Assembly: GCF_963169125.1 (NCBI RefSeq) | Contig: NC_084799.1 | Location: 66,758,643-66,822,642 of the forward strand | Length of the DNA: 64,000 nt | Source: Humulus lupulus | Taxonomy: Eukaryota > Streptophyta > Magnoliopsida > Rosales > Cannabaceae | Direction of reading: 5' to 3' | Shown: positions 35,245 through 44,494 of the stretch, piece after piece | How the letters are laid out: the number at the start of each line of letters is the position of its first letter | Position numbering within the stretch: the first letter of the stretch is position 1 | Made by a program: the position numbers and the translations under genes | The notes under the pieces: model-generated | The model's input: only the letters and a program-made list of their open reading frames with translations | Told to the model about the DNA's origin: nothing | Databases searched by the model: none

Positions 35245-35685
35245 CTCCTGAGCAATAGGCGGTTGCTCTGGCCTTTGAGGGCTTGCTGTCTGAAGCGGAG
35301 GACTCGGATTTGGGACCCATTGCGGTGGTGCATTTGGTGGCTGATCCGGTTGAGAGGTCGGCGCAGCTTGTCCTCGAGCCAATTGAATGGCTGCTTCAAG
35401 AGCGGTCGTGGCATCTCTCTGCCGACGGTTCATGTCCCCCTGCTGCTCATTCAGCTCCTGACGCTGACGCTTAATCTCCCTCTGCTGCAGCACCAAGCTC
35501 TCTCCCGCATTCTCCTGATTGGCCAACTCGTCCTGCAACACACTCAGTGTTGTCCTCAGTGTATCAGAATCCATTTCTTCCTCCTCAAAATCCAAGTGTG
35601 GCTCATTTTTAGCCACATTTGGAGGAGGAGGTTGAGAGGATGCAGCGCCAGCAGCCTGTCCAGCTCTCTTGGGTGTCTTTGCCAT
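35245..35685 (-). pseudogene. Array unit 9, gag N-terminal frame, best preserved start
   Basis: ATG at 35685-35683 (MAKTPKRAGQAAGAASSQ). Uninterrupted for about 150 residues: NVAKNEPHLDFEEEEMDSD, LQDELANQENAGESLVLQQR, MNRRQRDATTALEAAIQLAR, and PPIAQEDV. Solo LTR E then interrupts it at 35242, and the coding text resumes left of 33121. It shows what the intact N-terminal domain looks like: acidic, then heptad-rich, then Pro/Gln-rich. This is the unit nearest the presumed 5' LTR. Confidence 0.75.
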
Positions 35686-35735
35686 TTTACCTTCTTGAGG
35701 TTTTTTTTATTAAACTATCAATGAAAGCACCAAAA

Positions 35736-35902
35736 TGTTGACCCTTGATTTGGCCAACGACACGGATTCAAAATAACGACAAAGAACAAAAAGGAAATCA
35801 AGAAGAGAATCAAATGGAAAGAAAATGACACAAGCAATTTATAGTAGTTCGGCCCCAACTAGATGGTAATGACCTAGGTCCACTTAGTATTCTTATTGAT
35901 AT
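35736..35902 (-). repeat. Tenth array copy: LTR end of element D, cut by CACTA-1
   Basis: Matches the LTR portion of the other units up to CTTATTGATA, then is interrupted. The remaining bases (ATACTGAATCCCATAAT) are found at 43224-43240 on the far side of the CACTA element. It could be the original 5' LTR or one more array unit. Confidence 0.8.
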
Positions 35903-36010
35903 CACTACAAGAATTTTAGCATAATATAACACCTAAAAATCACAATTTTAAAAAAATGCTATGGTTAAATATGAAAAATTAGGCACGCTCTTGGTACATT
36001 AAAATTTAAA

Positions 36011-36062
36011 GCCCGCCACTAGCTTTTCCATCTCCCCATCTAATATTCTATTAGCCCTAAAG

Positions 36063-36102
<40 letters not shown>

Positions 36103-39100
36103 ATCTTCTTCTTCACAGATCAACCGTAACCGCGTTCCCGTCTCTGTCTCTTTTTCTCTCCCTCTAAAAATTGCCACACACACTCCAATCTCTTGCCTTC
36201 TCTCAATCTCTCGTTCATCTCCCCCACTAAAAATAGTGACTCTCTCTTTCGCTCTCTCTGGTTTGGAACCATCGTTCACCTCTCTCTCTCTCTCATTCTC
36301 TTTCAGATGTGGGTGCTAAGGATCAATGATGAAGGGTCCCAGGAAAGGCCTTTGGGACGATGATGAAAAGACACAATAAGGGGCGAAGCAGATGCTCCCC
36401 AAAGTGCTTTGACCCTTTCTTCTCCCTAGCGCGAACCAGAGGTCTTTCTTCCATGGGCGATGGGCAACTGAGTCTGTCCATTATGTGAAGTAAGGTAACT
36501 TTAACCCATTATTTTAATTTATGATATATGAAGTATGATTTATATGTAAACTAAGGTAACTGAGCCTGTCAATTTTGATTTTTTTTTGGTGTTGATTTAT
36601 GGATTTTAAAGTTTAAAATCCTAAACCTCAAACATTTAATGGTCCGAATTTTCTCAAATTTTTATAGTTTTTTCTTGCCATTATATATGTAACACTCGAT
36701 CATGCTCTTTGATGGTTTTTTTTTTGCAGTTTATTTTAATATTGATTGTGTTCATGTTGCCATTTACGGAACAAAAGCAAGCCGTTGAAGCAAACCATGA
36801 CCACACCCCTGCTGAAGCCTCCCTCATGCAGCTGAAGCACACCACGATCACACCCATGTTGAAGTCGGCTGGGTATCTCGTCCCTCCCCCTCTGTTTATC
36901 TCTCCTGCTGGCTATGAGCAAGAACAGAAGACCTCTATTTATCTCTGTGAGAGGTATAGTTTGTGTTTTTTTTTTTTTTCAGATTTCAATATCAAGTAAA
37001 CATTTTGAATATTATCAGTATATATATATGTGTGTGTGTGTGTGCGTGTGTTAGAATTATTTCTAAAATCCTGACTTTCATATGTATAGGCTCGTTTGTC
37101 TCTCATTTTTTAGATTGAGCGCCAAAGTATTTTATTCTTTTTCCAGCAAATAGAAAGTCTCCCACCTATACACAATAAAGAACGCTACCCTTCCTCTCTT
37201 CCTCTTCATCTCCTCCCTAAAATTAGGGCCTTTCCCTTTTTTTCCTTTCCTCTTTAATATCTCATAGCCTATGTATTTTCTTCCTTGAAATTTGTGTTTC
37301 TCTTCATGTAATTTGTATAATTGTTTCCTTAAATTGATCCATCTGGTCCCTACTTAACCCCCACGCACAAGCTCAAAGACATACTATCATCTTCTTCTTT
37401 GTATGAGTAAGTTCTACACTTTTAAGATCTTTAGCCATTGCCCTCTGAAGTTTATATGAATCTATATCATATATATTTATATATTTATATATATCGAGTG
37501 TTGTCATTACATGGTATTTATATATGGAACTAAATAAGTACCAAAGTATGTTTTAATGGTGAGCATATTGTGTATTCTGTTTTATATATAAATATGTTTC
37601 ATATATATGATGAAAAAAAATCAGGGTTTCGTTTATTTTACTTCATTCTATTATTCATGGTGCTTTCTATGAGTTTTGATGATCTTCTAATTTAGAAAAA
37701 AAAAAATTGCTTCGGGACCCTATTATAGTTTCTTGCTTATGTATGAATTATATTTTGCTTGTTTGAGAAGAAAAAGGCCAATTTTTACAGCCAATTCAAT
37801 TTCGTCTTCTGGGAAATGTTTCTTTAATTAGAAGAATATATCTTGATATATGTATGTATTAATATGTTTTTTAAAAATTGGCTTTGATAGTTGCAGGAAT
37901 CATACTATTGTTTATTTTCTCGTTCTTTCATTATGCTCTACTTTGTGTTTATTTCTGTTGTGATTAAAGTTATTAGTAACTAATTAATATATATATATAT
38001 AAATGTAAAACCAATGGTTGAGTAACATCTCTTGTGTTTTGGGTCATTAGTTCTAAGTTCTAACTATACTCATTCATGATATTTTCATATTTGTTTGTTC
38101 TATGGGTTTTATTGTTAGTAAAATATACTTACTCATGGGTTGACTAAGTTCCTATCTTTCCTTTTTGTTTGTATGAGAAATAGGGATGGTTTTGGTAAAT
38201 TACTATATTGGTGGAGGTGGTTTTGTTGTACCAATGGCTTGTTGAACCAAATATATATATGCTATATACATAAATGTTGTTTATTCCTTTAGATGTTACT
38301 GGCATAATTAGTAATCATATATAGAACCAAACTTACTAAGAAGAAAATTTATGGTATGTTGCAGCATTAACATTAAATACATGTTAAGTTGTAGAGAATG
38401 TTTTAGTTGATAGTACTTGTTCTATATCTCTTCTTGGTTTTCTTCTCTTTTATCGTTTAATTATTATCCAATGCTCTCCTCTCACAATATGTGACTACAA
38501 AGGCCAAGTATAATATAAAACAGATATGAAATCCACCAATGATTGGGTCACCACCAGCTTATTTTATGTCCATTGAAGTTGATTATGATGATGCTAGTTT
38601 GTTTAATGATTTGATCATCATGAAAGTACTCATCACTTCTTACTGTTGGTTCAATTATTGGTTTATTATGTGTTATTCTCTGGTTTTTAATTTATACAAG
38701 AATATGATGAATCACATTAAAAGTATGACAAAGCTAGGCCTAACCCGTATTTGATGTTTCAATTATGATCGTTTTTATTTTATTTTGCTGAGTATATGAT
38801 TTGAGTTTTGACGAATGGCTTTAATACTACTTGGATTTACTTTGCACCATTTATTTTGCTTTTATGTTTTCATCTAGCGTTTATATTATCTTCTCTTTAT
38901 GTGGCTTGAATTTGTTTGAGTAAAGGTTACATGCTTCTTTCAAAACCACCCACTCATTGTCTTCAAATATTCTTTTCTAACATGAAATTTGCTATATATA
39001 ATTTGTACCTTGCACCAATGCACTGACACTGTCAAAGCTTTTAATTTTGATCTTTGATATGTTAATTAATTACTTACATTGCTGAATAATCAATTAGGTA

Positions 39101-39784
39101 CGTGGTTGATTATAATTTGGATACAGATGTACGTATTATTCTACATACTTCATAGTCTAGGAAACAACCCTTTTTCATTAGAATTATCTCTTAACTTCAT
39201 ATCTTAATAATTAATATAATACGCCATTTTCCATCTTCCATTCTAGTGTTTTATCTGAATAGAAAATCTTGCATGTTTGTACTTTTGGTCTAACGTAAAA
39301 CTTAGTGATTGTATATACTATTCTATTTCATAACTTTTATGTGTTTATGGTCATTTTGCCATTAACAAAAAATAATCCACACATGAAGCTATTTGAGTCA
39401 CTACGCTATACAATCACTTTTCAATCTAAATGATTGAAGACAACATTTCTTTATTTCACTTTCCAATAAAAGCTTCAGAGAGTTTTATTGAGTTAACTAT
39501 AATCTAAGTATAAAATTAGTTTTATACTTCTTTAAGGGTCCTTAGCTAAGTCCTACAATGTTGGCCACTGTAACATATTTAACAAATTTCATACAAGCTA
39601 ACCATGGACCTGACCACTGGACTTACTTCTCATTAGTTGAAATGATGGGAGAAAACTTATTTTAGTATCATGTAAAGAATTTCAACTTCAAATGTCTAGT
39701 CTTAGATGATTTTCTTACAATCTATCAGCTTTTGATTCTACTTAACTTCAAAATGATGATACAACTTTCATTTTGAACTCACAG
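36011..39784. other. CACTA-1 left interior, no gene recognised
   Basis: Contains a (CT)n microsatellite (36065-36099), a TATG/TG run (37019-37050) and many T-rich intron-like stretches. The frame at 36709-36999 starts after a TTTTTTTTGCAG acceptor-like site and could be another captured exon, but I cannot assign it. Nothing else supportable is seen. Confidence 0.35.
36065..36099. repeat. (CT)n microsatellite
   Basis: About 17 uninterrupted CT units, followed by further CT-rich sequence to 36305. Confidence 0.9.
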
Positions 39785-40280
39785 GACAAGAAGTCATCAA
39801 CAGGATGATGTCGAAAACTACAAGGCTAAAGTACCTAAAGAGAATGCAGGCATACATGATATAAATTCTTATCTTGTCCTTGGAGACTTGAAAGATGCTA
39901 GCACTGATTTTGAATTTTCATTTCTGGCTAAAATAGCCATTGCACTGGGCATAGCTACAATCGTCACAATCGTCTCTATTGGGGTGGAGTGGCCTGCTAT
40001 TGGTTCATCTCTTGGATTTCAGTTTCTTTCAGATAGTTCATCTCCTTCAGTAATGGCCATAACACCTGTTGGCTTCACCTTTAAAGCTTTTGGTTACAGA
40101 ATAGCTCTGCCAGAATATGCTCCAGGGTATGTATCCCCAAAGGAAAAATTGGGTTAAGTTTTGTGCTTTTGAAATATGGGGTTAATCTCACTTTAATCTC
40201 ATTGTAGGTGGATTTACTTTTGGCTGCTTATGGATGCTGCTTGTCGTCTTTTCATCAATGAAGAAGCTTTAAGTATCTGG
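39785..40280 (+). pseudogene. Captured two-exon fragment of a plant multi-pass membrane protein
   Basis: Exon 1 (39785-40126) follows a CACAG acceptor. It is open from its second base, giving SHQQDDVENYKAKVP, then a hydrophobic segment FLAKIAIALGIATIVTIVSI and ending RIALPEYAPG. Exon 2 (40208-40280) starts after ATTGTAG. Spliced, it continues in frame as WIYFWLLMDAACRLFINEEA and LSIW, followed by GT. The phase match across an 81-base intron shows a real gene source. The text resembles a plant membrane protein of uncertain name (possibly of the VTT/DedA type); I am not sure of the family. The rest of the gene is absent. Confidence 0.6.
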
Positions 40281-40571
40281 GTCTGTCTTCTGTTCTGGTA
40301 CTTCTATTTCACAAGCTCAAGAAATTTTCTTGCTCCTTTTAGTAAAATTTGTGTGTTTCATGGTTCCATTGTATGCCTGAATTCTTAGGTTGGGGTGCCA
40401 TGGGTTCCATTTTGTTGTTGTTTTTTTATTTTATTTTTCTGTTGTTTAGTTGTTTAATGGTGGCTTCACCAAACCCTGGTTATGCTATCTATCAAAGCTA
40501 GAATAATTAATTCGCAGTTTGATGTTGGGACAGCCTAACACTGTTTTTTAATTTTATTTTTAATCTTCATT

Positions 40572-41130
40572 GCATGTATATATCATAGACTATGGTCTTG
40601 CAAAAAAGTATAGCGATCTTCAGACACACAAGCACATTCCATACAGGTAACAGATATTTGAGAAATATTATGGTCTTAAGTAAAGTGGAAGGTGTTTATA
40701 TCATGTGTAATGATTATCACTGTGCTGGGTTTTAACTTATAAATGTTAATATTAAATAACAAGTTTTTAGATTGGTTTGGGCAAACATTAGGGTGATACT
40801 TATGTGTTTCTCATTATCAATTTTGTGTTATAGGATCCAAATTTTCTTGAACCTTCAAATTTCTGATCATTATGTTAATTTATTGCTTCAGGGAAAACAA
40901 GAATCTCACAGGAACAACTTGTTATGCAAGTGTTAACACTCACCTTGGAGTTGATGAGCCATTTATAATTCCTAATTAGAGAATATGTTATTTGTTTCTC
41001 CCTGTAATGCTTGAGACTTTTGGGCTTTATGTAATTGTGAATGTAATCTTTATGCAGAGCAAAGCAGAAGAGATGATTTGGAGTCTCTTGGTTATGTGCT
41101 TTTATATTTTTTGAGGGGAAGGTTGGATAC
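40572..41130 (+). pseudogene. Captured fragment of a casein kinase 1-like kinase gene
   Basis: Three exon pieces of a CK1-type Ser/Thr kinase. The first (to 40646) reads VYIIDYGLAKKYSDLQTHKH then IPYR; here DFG of the activation loop is DYG. The second starts at 40892 after TTCAG and reads [19 protein letters not shown]; its 3' splice partner is broken (GTTG followed by ATGAG instead of GTGAG). The third starts at 41058 after TGCAG and reads [20 protein letters not shown]. The NLTGTxxYAS and [12 protein letters not shown] motifs are diagnostic for CK1. The ATP-binding lobe and C-terminal lobe are missing, so no kinase can be made. Confidence 0.85.
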
Positions 41131-42089
41131 TTATGTGATATGCTGAAATCCATTTTCCTTTGTTTCATTGCTCTGTTTCACCATATTATTTACTTATTAG
41201 CCATTTGAACTCCTTAAGCGATTTATCCATTTGAACTCCTTAAGCGATTTTCACCTTCTTTACTAATTTTGACCTCATTACTGACTAGTTCAGAAGAGAA
41301 TTTGGGTTTAGTTTTACACTAATGAACATGACTATTTCATATGTGTTTCATATCTTGCAAAGCTGCTTTGTTATGGTTTATACTCTACATATTTTTGTTT
41401 AATCTAACATTACTTACTTAAGTAGTGTTGGGTTTCATTGCTTTTTGCTTTTCATATATGTTTCATTGCAGAGTTAAATTGTTTGACAATAAGGACCCCC
41501 TTACTTGCCTTGTATTGCATACCATTTTGATCTTAATTTTTCTGTGTTTAAGGATCTTATTATATTTTTATTTTACGAAGTGATTTACATATTTTTGTTC
41601 ACTTTAATTTCTAGGTCTTTGCTCATTTGAAGTTTTGATGTTTATGAGTATCTTTCTGTAATGCGTTAAAGCTTTTTATTTTAATAATGTCTTATGTTAT
41701 AGCTTAACTGATTTTTTTAAGGCTTTCTGCATAGTTTTGAACACCTAATGTTCGAGTTTTCTTTATCCTTTTTTCATGTGTGATTTTTGAGGAGGCAAAA
41801 CCTTATATTTATATAGATATTTTCAGGTAAAAATATATGTGTATCTGAATTTGTTCTCAGTTACATGTATTTTATGTTAGGTTAGTTTGATAATATTGGG
41901 CATATAATTCTTGCTTTGAGCTTCATATTAGATTAATCAAATTTAAGAATTAGCATATTGGGTTTAGAGTACTAAAGTTATGTATGTAACTAGAATTTAT
42001 TTGATTTTGTTTTGTTTTTCCGAAATCTCCTTTCTCACTTTATTCATATTTTTCCTCTATCTTCCTATTTTTTTCTTCATCTTCATTGA

Positions 42090-42487
42090 ATCTCTAGTTT
42101 GGTTCTTCATATGTTCATTATAACTTTGGTCATGTTTGTGACTGATAATGATTTCTTAATCTCTCTAATTTTCATCTGTTTGTCTTTTGCTTCAAGCCTG
42201 GGCTGCATTTGTCTACTAATTCTTGGGTTTGGTTTCCTTCTTTGGTGGAGGTACAGACACAACCAGCAAATTTTCTTTGACATCAATGGTTAGTAAAGCT
42301 AACTCATTTTTTAAGCAATATCATTAAAAAAGAAACAGAAGAAGAAGAGATTAACAGTTGTAGTCTTTAAAAAATTTCAGAGCAACATCATGAGGAGGTT
42401 TGCCTTGGAAACCTGAGGAGATTTCAATTTAGAGAGCTTCAGATGGCAACAAACAACTTCAGCAGCAAGTACTTGGTTGGATGATGA
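42090..42487 (+). pseudogene. Captured fragment of a NIK-type LRR receptor kinase
   Basis: Exon 1 (to 42288) encodes a membrane-spanning segment, ASSLGCICLLILGFGFLLWW, then RYRHNQQIFFDIN. The next exon (42381 on, after TTTCAG) splices in phase to EQHHEEVCLGNLRRFQFREL and QMATNNFSSKYLVG, then TGA TGA. This is the transmembrane and juxtamembrane part of NSP-interacting-kinase-like receptor kinases, which normally continue into GKGGFG of the kinase domain. The frame ends exactly where the glycine loop should start. No ectodomain or catalytic domain is present here; an LRR piece of a similar gene lies at 56568 in the other CACTA-like element. Confidence 0.85.
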
Positions 42488-42499
42488 ATTGAAGGATGG

Positions 42500-43223
42500 A
42501 GCAAGTTTCATGCATGATTTACTTTTGTGTATCTTGTAATGTTTCTGTTTTTCATTTTTAAAGTAAAAAATGTTCAAGATTATATGACTTTATTATGTTA
42601 TTCTTTCAAATTTAAGTTAGAACTAAGATCTCATGAAGTAGACATATTCATGGTTTGAATTAGTTATTGTTTAATGTAATACTTGTGGTTTATCAATCTA
42701 TTGAGAATTACATTTTATGATTAATTTTGATTTTTTTTATCAAAATACAATAATGAAAATCTTTTAATTAAAAAAAAACCATATAAGTATACTTATTAAA
42801 ATAAAATTTAAAATATATTATCCACACTAAAGTAACAAAATTTTATTACTAGACTTTTAATATGTTATGATTTAAAAATATATTATAAGCATAACAAATC
42901 GTTATGATTTATATAATATAACAAACTAAAAATGTTATCAAAATAATCAAATGTAACAGTGGAAAAGTGTTATGCATAAAGTATAAGATTAAACTCCAAA
43001 TTTATAATCAAATACTCTAACTAAATGTTATTATTTGAATATTATAGCAACTAAAAATGTGTTATTGAATAGTTTAAGATAACATCGAACATAATATTCG
43101 AATACTGTTATAGAAAAGACAGGACTTTTAATAACAGGGGCTATGTTAGCATTTTCAGAAGCGTTGTCAATACTCCCGGTTAGCAGTTTTTAAGTGTTAT
43201 GAATACTGTTTTTTCTTGTAGTG
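42500..43223. other. CACTA-1 right subterminal region
   Basis: AT-rich, with repeated ATAACA and TGTTAT words and no frame. Such subterminal motif clusters bind transposase in known CACTA elements. CACTA-2 has a similar cluster at 57690-58106. Confidence 0.6.
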
Positions 43224-43238
43224 ATACTGAATCCCATA

Positions 43239-43358
43239 ATTTGTAAGTAACTCTTATTTTACAAGTTACTCAATAAAATTATGTATTTTCGTAAAAATGT
43301 AAGTTTTATGTATAGTTTTGTTAATGGTCCAAATAGTCTAGATTAGTGGGTAATTACA
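43239..43358 (+). repeat. Truncated 5' LTR of A2
   Basis: Matches the last 120 bases of the 3' LTR (50970-51090) with one indel and two substitutions. The first ~1.78 kb, including the promoter, is missing. At the junction the bases ATTTGTAAG are shared with the flanking repeat text, so the exact breakpoint is ambiguous by a few bases. Confidence 0.88.
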
Positions 43359-43360
43359 GT

Positions 43361-43372
43361 TGGTATCAGAGC
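43361..43372 (+). promoter_or_regulatory. Primer-binding site of A2
   Basis: TGGTATCAGAGC, a perfect match to the plant initiator-Met tRNA 3' end consensus, two bases after the LTR. Confidence 0.95.
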
Positions 43373-43436
43373 AACGGTTCCTTCGCATGAAGTTCTCCTC
43401 GATACACATGCTCAAAGCTCCGAATCGGGCCGCCAA

Positions 43437-43504
43437 GTAAGTGTTTAAGTTACAAGTTACTTTACTTATGTGTATAGCTAACAACTTTAGTGTTTATGTT
43501 TCAG
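43437..43504 (+). other. Predicted 68-base leader intron of A2
   Basis: CCGCCAA is followed by GTAAGT at 43437, and TTTATGTTTCAG ends at 43504, six bases before the ORF0 ATG. The same borders are found in element A (4345-4279). The length is at the short limit for plant introns. Confidence 0.55.
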
Positions 43505-43510
43505 TTAAGA

Positions 43511-43977
43511 ATGAACGGAGTTTAACCTACCAAGATATCCGAGCCATTAAGGCCTTAAAAAGAATAAGGGAGCCAAGAAACACCGTAGGAGCCCTAGAAA
43601 GGATTACTCGAAGGTTGCTTTTGTTTCACCAAGAGATAGGTGGCCTTCAAGAGGCTAAACAAATAATGTTAAGATCAACGGAACAATATGTATTAGTTAT
43701 TAGGTTGTTTAAAGATTTTCATTCTGTAATAGCAGCATTAGAAGAGATATGGGAAGAGATGCATGAGGAGGATGAATTACCATTAGCAATGAGATACTAT
43801 TTCCTCTTAGTTAGGTTCACCGCAAAAATTGAGTTTCAGTTCACCAATGAGCAAAAGAATAGGATTCTCACCAACCTTCCTATAGGACGTTTTGATGCTC
43901 ATGACAATGATGATTATGAACAAATAGATGATGATATGCTAGATGACGGATCGGATGTAGAAGATCCCGATTTTTAG
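43511..43977 (+). pseudogene. ORF0: extra reading frame upstream of gag, A2 copy
   Basis: I do not recognise this protein. After the predicted intron the expected ATG is at 43511, but one base is missing at codon 5 compared with element A, which puts the ATG out of frame. The remaining frame is open from before 43441 to TAG at 43975-43977. It reads RSLTYQDIRAIKALKRIREP, later EQYVLVIRLFKDFHSVIAAL, MRYYFLLVRF, TNEQKNRIL and a very acidic tail (DDDMLDDGSDVEDPDF). It is about 155 residues, helical, with a basic N-terminal half and an acidic C-terminus, and has no known retroviral motif. The element A copy shows the same sequence with mostly conservative changes. Confidence 0.7.
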
Positions 43978-44494
43978 ATTAGTAGTTTTTATTTGTTTTA
44001 TTTACTTTTGATTGTAATAAGTGAAATTGTTTTTCCAAATGAATAACATGCTATTTGAATATCATGTGTGAATTTGATTCTATTTTCGCAATCATAATAA
44101 ATACTAAATAAAATGAATAATGACTAAGTTCGGTGAGGGTGGATACAAATCAATGAACCTGGTTTCCTTATTGAGAGTTAGGGGGCCTTAGTAGTGGGAA
44201 CGATTTTACTGATCCCAGCCCTCCCTCAATATGGTTAACTTTGGAACAAAGATAAGTTTCGAGCCTGAGAATTAAGTCATATAGGATGATTAGAAACACA
44301 CTTAGAAAATAAAGATGACTTGTTTTTCTAAGTATAGAAACCCACTCTAATAATAAATAAAGACCTATATAATTTTTCATAAGAAGTCATAATAAATAGG
44401 TCCGAGATATGTTTGTTTTAGAATAAGCTTTTGCCTTAGAGCCTATTAGGAAAAGTTCTAACATGTTTCTTTCAACTGTTAGAACTCTGCTACG
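43978..44494 (+). other. Spacer between ORF0 and gag in A2
   Basis: 517 non-coding bases conserved with element A (2033-2578), including GAGGGTGGATACAAATCAATG and CCTCCCTCAATATGG. No frame or promoter was noticed. Confidence 0.5.

Larger units (their letters stand above)
24976..35735 (-). repeat. Nine-copy tandem array of LTR end + leader + gag N-terminus (element D)
   Basis: The phrase TGTTGACCCTTGATTTGGCC (or a close variant) recurs at 24976, 25958, 26869, 27852, 28802, 29723, 30697, 31678, 32635 and 35736. Spacings are 982, 911, 983, 950, 921, 974, 981, 957 and, after removing solo LTR E and its duplication, 974. Reading on the minus strand, each unit has a 215-base LTR end with a CACTATAAATTGC TATA-like box, the leader, an ATG, and about 230 codons of Gag. 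It then jumps, at GGAAACATCGTGAC, straight back into the LTR. All copies are head to tail. Divergence between units is moderate, with stops, small deletions and lost start codons scattered among them. Confidence 0.92.
35903..43223. mobile_element. CACTA-1: CACTA DNA transposon carrying plant gene fragments
   Basis: Ends are CACTACAAGAA (35903) and its inverted copy TTCTTGTAGTG (to 43223), the CACTA-superfamily terminus. ATA flanks both sides (35899-35901 and 43224-43226) with one extra T at the left, consistent with the superfamily's 3-base duplication. The interrupted D-array sequence reads through when the element is removed. Subterminal ATAACA/TGTTAT motifs are frequent, especially 42780-43200. 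No transposase frame was found in 7.3 kb, so it is non-autonomous. The interior holds exon-intron pieces of at least three plant genes (39785-42490), which makes it a gene-capturing element. Confidence 0.85.

Noticed and set aside
24976..35735. Family of tandem host genes encoding Pro/Gln-rich proteins
   Set aside because: Each unit also carries the LTR terminus and leader of element D, the protein is the N-terminus of the D Gag, and most copies are broken.
36709..36999. Possible secreted-peptide gene with hydrophobic N-terminus
   Set aside because: Preceded by an acceptor-like T-run and CAG rather than a promoter, and it lies inside CACTA-1. It may be a captured exon, but I cannot support a gene call.
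43361..43372. tRNA gene fragment
   Set aside because: Only 12 bases complementary to the initiator-Met tRNA 3' end; this is the retrotransposon primer-binding site.
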